Assembly: GCA_013339895.1 (NCBI GenBank)
Contig: JABACO010000002.1
Span: 558,001-622,000, forward strand
Source of the DNA: Ephydatia muelleri
Taxonomy: Eukaryota > Porifera > Demospongiae > Spongillida > Spongillidae
Length of the DNA: 64,000 nt
Direction: 5' to 3'
Shown piece after piece: positions 11,470-22,538 of the stretch. Below the pieces are notes generated by a model. The model saw only the letters and a program-made list of their open reading frames with translations, made no database searches and was not told where the DNA came from. The translations under genes and the position numbers were made by a program. How positions within the stretch are numbered: the first letter of the stretch is position 1; the number at the start of each line of letters is the position of its first letter.

Positions 11470-11615
11470 ATCTCATAAAATACAAAAATGGTATCCGTGA
11501 CAACAAAAACAATCAGCTAAACATAAAGGGTAGGAGACAGCACATGCTCATGATTTTGGAGCCTTTTGTGGATCTATAGAGGAGATCATGTGACACACTT
11601 ATGCATGAATATACA
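11470..11615 (-). pseudogene. relic of a sulfurtransferase 3' end
   Basis: The series 'ggtatccgtgacaacaaaaa', 'aggagacag', 'gctcatgattttggagcctt' and 'gatcatgtgacaca' matches the order at 22480-22640, where the last exon and 3' region of sulfurtransferase A lie. The coding part is deleted. Gene 1 is thus followed by the ghost of the same convergent neighbour that gene 2 still has, which implies an old tandem duplication of the pair. Confidence 0.55.
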
Positions 11616-11799
11616 TTGTGGCAGCTGACAGAAGATAGGCTGTGCAATCCCTGAATCCATTGTGTCTGATGAAAGGGAAGCCTAGTACCTTTTGTACAGG
11701 ACAAGCTGATAAAGGCTCAGCAGGTGGGGGCATTGGCAGGAAGCCAGCCATAGCTGGGAGCTAATGCACCTCAGAAGGCCACAGACCATTGAAGGTAGG

Positions 11800-12680
11800 T
11801 AAGCACTTACTCTTTTATTGGAAGCACTGTAAGCCAACTTATTCCCATTGCTAGCTGAAGATTGGAAGGCAGCATGGCTTTAAGTTGAGTAGCAGCTGTA
11901 ATGCATCTGTCGAGCTTCATTTTCCTAACTTCTTCCTGTATTGCTAAGGACGGTGCACAGGCGTTTGCGGCCATATATTTTGTGGACAAAAGTAATATGT
12001 AATCCGAAAAATTGAAATGATTGCGCAATGCCTATAGCAACACCCTTGACAACCTGTAGAGCTAAAAACGTGAGCTGACAAAAGACAGTCACAGGATGGC
12101 TACAAGCGCCATTTAAAAGCAGATTACAAAAGAAGCTACAGTTTTCTCTTTTTGATGCAAGTCATTATATGGCCAGCAATTCTTGCCACGGCAAGTTATG
12201 GCTGTTGAAAGCGGGTAACCCTCGACGTACCTTTCGTCTTCGAAGTGTGTTTTCCACGTTCCCAACCGATAGTAAGTTTGAATTCAATCTAGGAATAGAA
12301 AGTATTAACTATGTGCTTGTAGCCACGTTTTTTTTGTTTTTTTGTTTTTTTTTTACCAGCGATACTGACTGTTGAAGTTTATCGTGAATTGCGGTATTAT
12401 TATTTGCGGTATTATTATTTCATTCAGGTGCTCCTTAACAATGAGCAACAAATGTTTCACAGGTACTGAATGGTACATTTGCAAGGTGCATGAATGGATT
12501 GGCTTCTTTCTCACCCCGTGTTCGCCATGACAATACGCTATTTTATTCTTAGTTATACCTGGAGGGTCTTGTGTATATGGTTGCCAACTAACACACCACC
12601 TAAGTATTGTTGCCTATGGATGTTAAAGGATTGGAGTGCTTCATCCAAATCCCTTGACAAAGGGACCAGCAAATTTCTTG
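11800..12680. other. flank shared with 52.05-52.6 kb, no gene
   Basis: Words such as 'gcggccatatattttgtgga' at about 11970, followed by 'gcaacaccc', match 52060-52140 and, in reverse, 18940-19030. This is the decayed 3' part of the unit that carries the RAG1-N-like copy next to it. Confidence 0.4.
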
Positions 12681-12689
12681 TCAGTCACT

Positions 12690-13365
12690 TTGGTGCTGTT
12701 GATTATTTCCTCCTTCTGTTTGCGTGCTTTCAATCAGTGTCTGTTTAATCCTTACCATCTTCTCTACAGACTGTCTCATGTCTTCCACCTGCTGGACAAT
12801 AATCTGAGTTTGCCCTATGCTGGATGGTACAGTCAGTACACACCAATGCCCTACATAGCAGCTCCAAGCTCCAGTGGTTGGCTCACAATCATTAGGCATA
12901 TGGGACACCACAGCTGCTCCAGGATTACTGGATAATTGGAGCTGTGGATGGGAGGGACTGCATGAATGCCAGCAATAATTTTGTAATTTGGCTGGTCGAC
13001 CACCTGCCAAATGTGGTTGGTTTGGTAAGAAAAGACTTACATGTACATACATGTATACATGCATCGATTCAGTACACATTTTATAGTACACAACTGCTGT
13101 GTGCACTTTCCAATCAAAAGGATGAAGTAAACTATGTACTCAGATGATTTCTATCCATCACTTATTTGCATAAAAACAACATGGTGGGTGAGTGGCCCAT
13201 TATGTCATTGCCTGTGTCTGTGTTAATTGCAAAGACTGAGTGCAAATAGTCTGCAAAATCTCTGCACTTGTATGAACTCTTTTTCCCCCTTCTCTCTCTA
13301 GCCTCCGTCAAGAAGCGGCCACACACTCTGCATCGCTGGTTTACCTTCATTGGGTGGATCCCCAT
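12690..13365 (-). pseudogene. RAG1-N-terminus-like gene, broken copy 3
   Basis: The reverse strand at 13365-13162 reads RCRVCGRF, then KSSYKCRDFADYLHSVFAIN and HSPTMLFLCK. This is the pattern of the zinc-binding dimerisation domain before the RAG1 RING. Downstream at about 12940-12790, LEQLWCPICLMI is the first Cys pair of a RING, and after a frame change CRALVCTDC supplies the next Cys cluster. This copy keeps the two bases missing in copies 1 and 2 but has its own insertion just upstream (about 7 bases) and then loses similarity, so it is dead. Comparable domain pairs without the RAG1 catalytic core are known from animal transposon-associated genes (N-RAG type). It lies head-to-head with gene 2, about 500 bases from its ATG. 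Confidence 0.65.
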
Positions 13366-13839
13366 ACAATACTGCCCCTTTTATTCATAAAAAACCCACG
13401 CCTAGATCACATGCAGGTTTAAAACAATTGCGGCTAGTTCTTTGCATGTATTGTATATGTGTTTCCCCATGTGTGCTGATGAGTGTTATTGCTCGCCTAA
13501 CGTTTTCTATCCGTTGGTTCCTCCACTACGCACCCTCTCCTTTCCCGCCAAAGACACATGGGCGTGAAAACGGGCTGCGCATAATAATGCCGCTTGTACT
13601 TGCGCGTCGATGGTTTTGTTTACAGATATGTTACAGCATTTGCAGATGCTATTTATTTTTACTAAACGTCTCAAAGTAAATAGGATTTGTGGTTTGCAAA
13701 ACATGAACAGTATAACGAAATATGATGGTATTTTTTGTTTCGGTTCTTTGTAAATTACGGTATTGTGTCCAGCCGCAAACGTCCGTGAGTGGTATAGTGA
13801 GATAATGTTATCAGCAGCAATAAATCTATTTACCAAGCC

Positions 13840-13846
13840 TATATAA
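13840..13846 (+). promoter_or_regulatory. TATA box of unknown-family gene 2
   Basis: TATATAA lies 34 bases before the ATG at 13880, matching the arrangement at gene 3 on the opposite arm and at gene 1. Confidence 0.65.
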
Positions 13847-13859
13847 CCGAACGCTCGTT

Positions 13860-14735
13860 AAATTCTTGTATTGAACAAAATGAAAGAACGACCTAGGCAA
13901 CATCCGCTTGAAACTCTTCGTCATGAAACTACTACGGATAGTAACTTCTATGTATCATGTATATCGGTAAGCCAATCGTATTTAACGTGTGTGTACGCAT
14001 GCTGCATACTACGGGTACGTACGGCTATGTCGTCTTCTTGTGGTTGTGGTTACTGAGGTGCTAAAGAGCTGCCCTGTTTCAAGCCTGGATGTAGCTGCAG
14101 TTTTTTCTTTGAAGGCAGAGATGTTTCCGTTCTTCCTACAGAGCGGAAAGAGTTTCTGTTATGGTGCGATCTCGAAGAGTCTTACGGCATAATTAAGTAG
14201 CTTATCTCCCAACCACGTGGCCAACCTTGGTTCTTCTCGTGCGACTGTTTCACGATGGCCATTTCCCTGTTCAGAGCATTACGGCATCTCAGTCATTTAA
14301 AGCAACGTTCGAACCTTAGAGAGGGGCGGTGAATTATCACCTGTGATCTGCTCTGTTGTTCCATATCTATGGTTGTTCGAAGTGGGCGGTGTAGCCTACC
14401 ATCGGTCTCACGGTTTGTGCGAGCTATCCATTTACTTGGTAATCCAAACGAAATCTAATCTCAAACCTGCTTCTTTCTAAGTCTTATTCTCTGAGCTTGA
14501 GTGCTATGCACGACGCGAATACATCATCGCTGTTTGAGGCAGTGTTTTTAGAAAAACCAAGCACTCTTTTACGGAAAAAAAGACCCTCCTGAAGCCATTC
14601 AGGATTCGTACATAACATCGTAAAAACACTTAGGATTGCAGATATATGCGTGAAGCATATCTCGTTTGGCTCTTTCATACTATACGAGAGTGAAACTCAC
14701 GATCCGATGACAAAACTTTAAAAAAAAAGAAAACC
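13860..14735 (+). repeat. outer part of inverted duplication, left arm
   Basis: This contains the promoter and exon 1 of gene 2 and its downstream intron. It matches the reverse strand of about 59600-60260, for example 'gattcgtacataacatcgta' against 'gattcgtacatagctttata'. Identity is visibly lower than in the inner part, so it is either older or less homogenised. Confidence 0.6.
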
Positions 14736-17700
14736 CTCCTTGCAAATTGGTCTCTTTAAATATAGAAAGCATAGTGAATCTTTAGAGAGTCACCCGTTTT
14801 TCAAAAAAAAAAAGTCCACATGTACGCGTGATTCGAGAAAGCGATGACGACAAAAATTTCTACTCGTCTAGTGCAAAGCAAGGCTATTGTTTGAATCAAC
14901 ACACTATACCTTACAAAAACAGGATGATAAATGCCTAACAAAGGTTAGTGGTGCCACGTTCTGGACACTCGGCCTGGATTCAATCACTTTAAAGGTGTGA
15001 TCGCGTACAGGATAAAGGCTCACGTGATTTGCTTCCAATCCTCTAGTCGCTGCGAATAGTAATTTTTAATAATTTTAGGGTCTTCGCCGCTATTAAATAA
15101 CTAGTGGATTGAATCGAAATGCCTACCGCTCAGCAGCTAGTGGGTATGAGGGGAACGCGATGTAAGCTCCCCCATCGTGGGTTTATCAGCGATGTAAAAA
15201 CAAAAGGAATACCACACAGCCTTCCAGGGTCTTGAACCAGTAGCCGATCCGGAAAGGGGTGGGGGGGGGGGGGGGGGGGGGGGGGCACAGATGATTTCAC
15301 TATCAAGTTTCACCATATATGATCTTACTAGGGCCATATGCGCTGAAAATGAATAGTTAATATAATCTGTGCCCACCCGCCCCTGGATCCGCCATTAACT
15401 ATGTTCATATGGGTCTGGGAAAAAGCAGGTTTTGTAGGTCACGTGCCACTCATTTGTCTAGCTTGACCATGCCATGCCCATAACGACCAAGTCTTTTCGT
15501 AGTGTGTGTGTGTGTGTGGGGGGGGGGGAGGGGGGGGTTAGAAGTTCTGAAGCTATAATTTTGTAAGCTGCCATGCTGATCAACACTATCAGCTCACTGA
15601 CATCCATAGTGGAAACCAGCAGCCCTCATATAGTGGGAACCAGCAGCCCTCATATAGTGGGAACCAGCAGCCCTCATATAGTGGGAACCAGCAGCCCTCA
15701 TATAGTGGGAACCAGCAGCCCTCATATAGTGGGAACCAGCAGCCCTCATATAGTGGGAACCAGCACCAGCAGCCCTCATATAGTGGGAACCAGCAGCCCT
15801 CATATACTGGGAACCAGCAGTCCTCATATACTGGGAACCAGCAGTCCTCATATAGTGGGAACCAGCAGCCCTCATATAGTGGGAACCAGCAGCCCTCATA
15901 TAGTGGGAACCAGCAGTCCTCATATAGTGGGAACCAGCAGCCCTCATATAGTGGGAACCAGCAGCCCTCATATAGTGGGAACCAGCAGCCCTCATATAGT
16001 GGGAACCAGCAGCCCTCATATAGTGGGAACCAGCAGCCCTCATATAGTGGGAACCAGCAGCCCTCATATAGTGGGAACCAGCAGCCCTCATATAGTGGGA
16101 ACCAGCAGCCCTCATACAGCAGCCCTCATATAGTGGGAACCAGCAGCCCTCATATACTGGGAACCAGCAGTCCTCATATAGTGGGAACCAGCAGCCCTCA
16201 TATAGTGGGAACCAGCAGCCCTCATATCTGCACGCCCATTAAACGGATCCCTGATAAAGCTGGCACCATCATGGTTTACTGCACAGCTCATCAGCCCAGC
16301 CACACCAAGGTCCCTGCCAGAGCCTTAAGAAGCCTTGACAGCCACTGGCACATTTTGCTTGTCCTTTGGAAAGAACATGGAGTCACTGTCAAGACCACAG
16401 CCAGCAGTTCTGAGGAATACATACAATGGACACAGACACGAGTACACTCAATGGATAGATTACTTACAAAGGCACTTCTCTTTGTACAACAATGGAGAGT
16501 ATGAAATCTCTTGTGCCTTGGCTCAATAACACCTGTAAGGGCTGCAAAGACCGCAGCAAGGATCCATAAGGCACATGACACTGACCACTGCCCATATCCT
16601 GTTCCACACACCCCTAGTGGTTTAGTTGGTTTACATAGTGCCATAACAGGATGGGTGAATTGCTGTAGTACAAATGTACAGAGCTGTAATGTAATACCAT
16701 CGGACTTGAATATTTCACTGGCTTTATATTTTGTGGAAACGTCTTTAGCCGGGAACACGACTAAAGCTATGTGATTTTAGCAATCAATACACCTGGTATG
16801 TACGTAAGCTTTGGTCACATGGGCCAATGGATGGTTGCTATGGAATGACATAATCATTTCAATGTTTTGGGGGTGGAGCCCATCTCAATGGCTGCAAACA
16901 GCCATCTCATTATTGACAAGAACTTTGCTCTAACAATTGTATGAAATACCATCCTCGTGTGTGCATGTGTCCGTGTGTGCATGTGTCCATGTGTGTTGTG
17001 TTGTACGCCTGGGAGATGTTCATATCTTTTCTTCAGCAAGGATATGAACTCGACAAACAGCTATATAGAAAAGTCTTCTTCACTGACTACAATATCTACT
17101 TTATTTCTTATTTCAAGGTATGCAGTTCTGTATGTATTTATGTATGCATGTATGTATGTATGTATGTATGTATGTATGTATGTATGTATGTATGTATGTA
17201 TGTATGTATGTATGTATGTATGTATGTATGTATGTATTTATGTATGCATGTATGTATGTATGTATGTATGTATGTATGTATGTATGTATGTATGTATGTA
17301 TGTATGCATGCACGGCTGTTTGCGGCTGGACATTAATACCATAGTTAGACGATACCATATAAGCCAAAAACGATGTCATGTTCCTGCCTCATTATGCACA
17401 TGTTTAAGGCCAGCCATATATCGCACACATCTTCTAACTAATTCAGTTAAAACAAATAGCTCCTGCATGCACACATACGATAAGACTAGTAAATAAAATG
17501 ATCCACGCGCAAGAACTTTTATTCTGATTGATAGTGATGCGCAGACCGTTTTTACGCTCATGTGATTTTGATGGAGTCTACTTCAAGCTTGCTGTTGGAC
17601 GGAATCACCCCACAGAATAGACTCCGTGAGTAAGAATGCTGAACAAGACACATGGGAGAGCATATATACAACCAGCTCCAGCATACAGTGTCCCATACGC

Positions 17701-19266
17701 CAGAGAGTTTTACACCAGCCTTTGGATTTCCCATGTAGGGCACTGGTGCACTGTCTGCTTGGTCGAGTGGTTTAAGGTGCTCACCTGTAGAGGGGTTAAG
17801 TGTCCATGCTGCTTTACTGACACTCCACTAACTGCACCACAACTGATCCAGACACTGTTGACAGACATGGTGCTCGAGTGTCAAACTTGTAGGAAGGACA
17901 TACGGGCTGTTGAGTACATCACACACCAGTGCAGTGGTGAGCCGACAAAGGCTGAGGTGCAAACAGCATCTGGTGTGCTTAGAAGGTTGGCTTCCACCAG
18001 CTATCACCCTATTACAATTCACACTGGGGGATCAGTGAAGCATATCATCGTTCAATGACACCACAATACTACACTGGGCATTATTAGCCCCTCACATTTG
18101 TGCAGACCACCCAAGCACACCCCCATACCAGGACCAGAACCATTAAGCACCGATGCATAGAGATGCAAACTATCCGAGAAATAGTGAGCCAGGAGGGGAG
18201 GGGGGGAGGAGAGGGGAGGGAAAGGAGTCTTCTGCCCTTCTTTGCATCGAACTAGATTAGCTAGGTATTTGAAATGCATTCGAAATGATATGACTACTTG
18301 TATACATTGTATCAACAGAAATAGCACACACTTCATGCATGATTTCAGGTCATCTTTCCCTAACTGCTCCATCCCCATTAAAATGCACATGCTTGACAGT
18401 ACCATGGGCAAGGAGAATGCATGTTAGATATTTGATGTCTTGGGAGAATAGAGGCTGAATCCAAACATGCCAGGTTCAACTCTTTGCAAAGCACATACCA
18501 TTTGGTTTCCTGACAATGTTTAGCAATTGTTGCTTATTGTGAAAGAACATCTTCTCTCTGTGGCTCTGCAAAATGTGGTAGCAATCCCTCTTCCTGAGTG
18601 AATAAAGCAATTACATCATATTTCATATCTATCACCTATTCGTGCATTAGCAATGCATATCACTGGTGTAAAAAAAGTAGTTGGCGTCTAGTAAATACAA
18701 TAATACGTTAATACCTTCCACCTCCTTCAAGATTCAGCTTTGGTTATGATATTCTGTGGGTTGGAAACGTAAACAAATCACTTCCAACAGGAAGGGAGAG
18801 GTACATCATGGGTTACCCGTTGTCACGAGCAATAACGTTCCGTGGCAACGAAACTGTCCCATGAGGGACAAAAGGTGCTTGTTTTTTTTTGTACGATTTT
18901 AAATTATGATTATGACAAACCTGTTTTATGTTGGCTCACGTTTTTTTTTTTGACCTGCGGTTACCAAGGGCGTTGCTAAGGCACTACGCAATTATTCATA
19001 TTGCTAACCCAAAATCTATGGCCGCAAACAGCAGTGCATGGAAGTGTTTGAGATGTGGCAGATTTGGTTATCAATGAGATCTAGTTATTGAATGTATTCT
19101 TTTCCTATTTTGTCTAGATACATACGAATTTTAACACTTTAGTCAATAGAAAACTTAAGATACCGGTAAGCACTTTTTTTAACCATGTGTGTATACATAT
19201 TGAAACACTGCATATTGGTATGTCTATTGTGTGTTTGTGTGTGTGTGTGTTTGTTTGTGTGTTTGT

Positions 19267-19298
<32 letters not shown>

Positions 19299-22072
19299 GA
19301 CTTGTACTGGGCGCATTTATATGATATGCAAGAATTTGGTTATCGATGAGATCTAGTTATTGAATGTATTCTATTTCCTATTTTGTCTAGATCGATAATT
19401 CTTGTTCCAGTAATTACCATGTACCGGTAAGCACATATTTTTACAGCGTGTATATGTACATATTGAAACACTGCATATTGGTATGTGTATGGCTATTGAA
19501 AGGTCTCTGCAGACCACAATATGTACAACCTAACATGAATTATAATTTGTTCTGTATGTGTAGGTGGTGTACACACGTATGTGTTTGTATGCCTTTCACA
19601 CATATGTTGAGTACATTATATGTTGGCATTCCTTGGTTTCAGTTTAGTAACTTCCACTGACAGCTTCTATGCCTGTCAGATCTCATTGTTAGTTATGGAC
19701 AAGCGCTTCAAAAAGACATTTCCTGTTGTTTACCAAAACAACTTCTTATTCAAAACAAAGGCTTCATTGAAGTGTTGCACTTGTACTAACTTGTGTTGGA
19801 TGTGCCTTCCAAGCATATGTTGAGTACACGCACATATCCATCACAAGTTAAGTACAAGTGCTACAATTCAAACAAATATTAACCCTTCAGCAGCGGTAGG
19901 CTACTTCTATGTATGTATTGCGAAGGGACACTGATTGTCCGTCTCTGTTAGTAAGAGAGTTTTGTACTGCAACTTTGGCCCTTAGTTTCTTTTGAATGGA
20001 TGAGACTATTCCAAACCAATTTCTATTCATACATCCATCGTTTGTCTGTAATAAATTATTAGTATTTGTCCACAACATGCTAGATACTGGAGATATAATT
20101 TTACTTCTAGGTTTACGAAATTAGGACATGTAACTCCTGATTCTTATATCTCTTAAGCTTCAAAATTGAAATTCAGGTGCAGACGTCATGTATCTATAGA
20201 CATTGCAAAATGGTAGCTTTCAGAGCATTATATAGAAGTTTAGCGGTACATGTACCACAAGTGTTTGGGAATTGATGGTGTTTATTGGTATGTTTCAGTC
20301 CAAATATCATTCTGTGTCAAAAGCCATTTTGAAATTGAGAGTTGTTAAAACTTATGTGTTATGGTCTACAGCATGAACTTTATTGTGACATCTAGATTTT
20401 GGAAACTCTCTTAGTACTTGAGATGAACAATAGATAAGCTACAACACTACGCTAGACACATGTGGCTTGAGCATGTTTCGGTGTGCTTATATAATAGGCA
20501 TTTGTTGGCATCCTTGGTTTCTGTTTAGTAACTTCCACTGACGGCTTCTATGCCTGTCAGATCTCATTGTTAGTTATGGACAAGCGCTTCAAATAATATG
20601 AAAAAGACATTCCTGTTGTTTACCAATACAACTTCTTATTCAAAACGATTTCTTGATTGCGACATGTTCGTGCTCAATAAAGTGAACCGAAACTTCATTG
20701 AAATGTACACTACACAAAAAAAAAAACACCTTCAGGCTCAGGTTTGTTCTGCAAAAAGGCATGCATGATAAAATTTACAGTACGCGCACTAGACTTACTT
20801 TGAAATGTGTAGTTGATTTAAAATTCAGAGCCTTACAACTCCATGACAGATACTCTGATTCTCAGTGCATAAGAAGCAATGTGTAGGGGACATTTCAGAT
20901 TTCTAGATTTGAAATCTTGATAAAAACATGCGTTAGGTCCCTTTTCGCAGAAACGATCCCATATGATGTAATAATAGTTCAAAAACGTTGCTCTCTATCT
21001 GAACCATCCGGGCATATACATCCAGTCATTTATCAATGAACAATGGTTTGTATTGATGATTGTGTTATGATGAATCGACTTTCATTTTGTTTGTACCAGA
21101 GTGGATATCACAAACTAGAGAAATCTTATCGCTGCATGTCAGGATATGATCCTAGTAGCATCAGTGTAAAGGTGAGCAATATTTAGCATCTCAGGGCTCA
21201 TTCACTGACCAATCCTCCACAGACCTACAATATTATAGCTGAAAACAAGTTTAATACCCTTGAAAGAATAGACAAATATAGTAGAAGATATCATCCGTAT
21301 ACGAAGAGTAGAAAGGTAAGCTACTTGAGTGCACATGACAAGCATGATCATGTGATCCTCTTCTGATCATGTGATCCTCTTTTGATCATGTGATCCTCTT
21401 TTGACCATGTGATCCTCTTTTGATCAGGCTACAAGGTGTGAAAACAAAACCACACCTGAAGCCACATTATACACAATTTCTAGGTTGAAATTTTATAACA
21501 AGGAAGACCAGGTGGCCCTCGTAACAGCTGACGGCGAATGTCCATTGGAAGGACGCCAAAAGGAGTATCTTGCTCCTCAATGGACCAAAGTCTTCCTAGG
21601 AGGGGCACAGCTACTCTGCAATGCCCCCCTATCACTTAGTAAGAAAGGCTCACGGCAGACTAAAGAGACGTCTCCGAGTCCAGTAATATTTATAGAATAT
21701 TTCGATATAGATAAAAATACAATAAAACAATCATTTGGTCTGATACTTAACAACGGGAGTACGACTGCAATCAACAGCACGCGAAAGATTGGATTTATCC
21801 GTGATGTCATACGTACAATTAGTACTGAAGATATTATGACAAATGGATTTAATAATACAATACTGTCAGCGCTGTATCCAAACAAGTACTCCATACAATA
21901 TTCAGATATCTATTACAATGATTTACTGAAAACAAACGCTATTATTGAAGCGATGCAGTTGATCATGCTGGATGAGCTGGCTAAGAGCTTAATGAATTTG
22001 AAAGAGATGAAGATCACAAATGAGTTGTCAGCCTTTGTTGCATCACTGCACCGTGGATTGAAGATTACATGA
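13880..22072 (+). CDS. unknown 'PQWAKVFL' family protein, gene 2
   Basis: Proposed exons are 13880-13966, 19118-19165, 19391-19426, 21100-21171, 21223-21315 and 21428-22072, all phase 0, giving about 326 residues. Exon 1 starts MKERPRQHPLETLRHET and ends SCIS, like gene 3. Two tiny exons (16 and 12 codons) follow, both after 'ttttgtctag' and before 'gtaagcac'. The last exon keeps PQWTKVFL but has lost about ten residues of the first helical repeat. The second repeat is recognisable as IGFIRDVIRTISTEDIMTNG. Overall it looks reduced compared with genes 1 and 3. Intron 1 is about 5 kb and holds a minisatellite, a RAG1-N-like fragment and (ATGT)n. It is the left-arm partner of gene 3 in the inverted duplication. 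Function unknown. Confidence 0.55.
14736..15205. other. intron sequence, no gene seen
   Basis: AT-rich sequence with poly-A runs. No exon or repeat recognised. It separates the two similarity blocks of the left arm. Confidence 0.4.
15218..15405. mobile_element. MITE-like element with 25-bp G tract
   Basis: The ends are inverted: 'agtagccgatccggaaaggg' on the left, and 'ctggatccgccatt' after 'ctgtgcccacccgcc' on the right. The inner 'gcacagatgatttcac' faces 'taatctgtgcccac'. A run of 25 G (15261-15285) sits inside. The right arm holds an equivalent at 56570-56730. Non-autonomous, no ORF. Confidence 0.55.
15573..16504 (+). CDS. ORF built on the 24-bp repeat with unique C-terminus
   Basis: One frame is open from 15573 to 16133 and, after a stop, from 16133 to 16504. 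The repeat reads SSPHIVGT; another frame reads PSYSGNQQ, a low-complexity prion-like octamer. The unique tail begins IKRIPDKAGTIMVYCTAHQP and continues to HWHILLVLWKEHGVTVKT. It is conserved on the opposite arm at about 55560-55750, after which the two arms differ in frame. It could be an intronic gene, a transposon piece or a non-coding minisatellite flank. No known domain is recognised. Confidence 0.25.
15612..16227. repeat. 24-bp minisatellite, about 25 copies
   Basis: The unit is 'agccctcatatagtgggaac' plus 'cagc'. Variants include cagtcc for cagccc and a short unit near 15765. The matching array on the right arm has its own variant order, so the arrays have diverged or been rearranged since duplication. 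Confidence 0.9.
17113..17310. repeat. (ATGT)n microsatellite
   Basis: About 45 tetranucleotide units with occasional atttatgtatgc interruptions. The right arm has the same locus at 54758-54826 with about 17 units, so the arms differ in length here. Confidence 0.9.
17661..18058 (+). pseudogene. RAG1-N-terminus-like RING fragment, copy 1
   Basis: The sequence starts abruptly after 'agcatatatacaa', where the right arm continues into the zinc-domain exon, so a deletion has removed that part. The first RING pair is damaged (CPI then Arg in place of the second Cys). After a frame change, CTVCLVEWFKVL, CPCCF and LECQTCRKDIRAVEYITHQC follow, and the frame ends with SVKHIIVQ and a stop at 18058. It shares with copy 2 a 2-base loss between RAL and CTVC, so the break is older than the inverted duplication. 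It lies inside intron 1 of gene 2, same strand. Confidence 0.65.
18195..19110. other. intron of gene 2, no further gene seen
   Basis: It contains a G-rich run at 18192-18222 and AT-rich sequence, all matched on the right arm at 52.0-52.9 kb. No exon recognised apart from those listed for gene 2. Confidence 0.4.
19228..19300. repeat. (GT)n microsatellite
   Basis: Interrupted gtgtgttt pattern between the two mini-exons of gene 2. The right-arm partner is the CA tract at 51716-51862. Confidence 0.8.
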
Positions 22073-22319
22073 GTGTGATGGATGGGGAGGAAAAGAGGGG
22101 AAGGAATGGATTGAAGATTACATGAGTGGAACTAAAATAGTAGCATGAAACTTTTTGATCATTAAATTATTCTACATGTTATGGATAATATATTGATGTA
22201 TTTGTTGTCAACTTGTTTACGTGCGTGTATTGTAATAATGACAGATGCACACACACAACAACACTGGAAGCTAAACGTTGCAGACAGACTTCCAGGTGAT
22301 CAGGTGATCAGTACCTAGG

Positions 22320-22530
22320 ATGACAGTGATGATGGTCTGCCATGTAGTACGTTGTTACACCTGTGCCTTGTATGTTACTAATAAACTTTATACGCATAAA
22401 TTAATTGTAACGCTCCAACTGACATACGAAAGCACCACACCTCCATGTGGCTTCCTACATCTCTTTAAACACAGTGGTATCCATGACAACAAAAAACAAT
22501 CAACAAAGTGTAAAGGGCAGGAGACAATTT
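22320..22530. other. convergent 3' flanks of gene 2 and sulfurtransferase A
   Basis: Gene 2 (+) ends at 22072 and sulfurtransferase A (-) ends at 22539, so this is a convergent intergenic stretch of under 500 bases with no further gene. Confidence 0.5.
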
Positions 22531-22538
22531 GCACAAGC

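Larger units (their letters stand above)
15205..21430 (+). repeat. inverted duplication, inner left arm
   Basis: The arm runs from the MITE-like palindrome near 15.2 kb to just before the last exon of gene 2. Its reverse complement is found at about 49.63-56.76 kb. Introns, small exons, the 24-bp minisatellite, the RAG1-N-like fragment and (ATGT)n appear in the same order. Non-coding stretches such as 20.2-21.4 kb are nearly identical to their partner. The left arm lacks about 600 bases (zinc-domain exon side) near 17660 and the exon-like insert at 54.1-54.5 kb. Confidence 0.85.

Noticed and set aside
12690..18058. A RAG1 catalytic core or RAG2-like gene
   Set aside because: No DDE-core-like or kelch-like frame is visible near any of the three RAG1-N-like copies, so no claim of an active RAG transposon is made.
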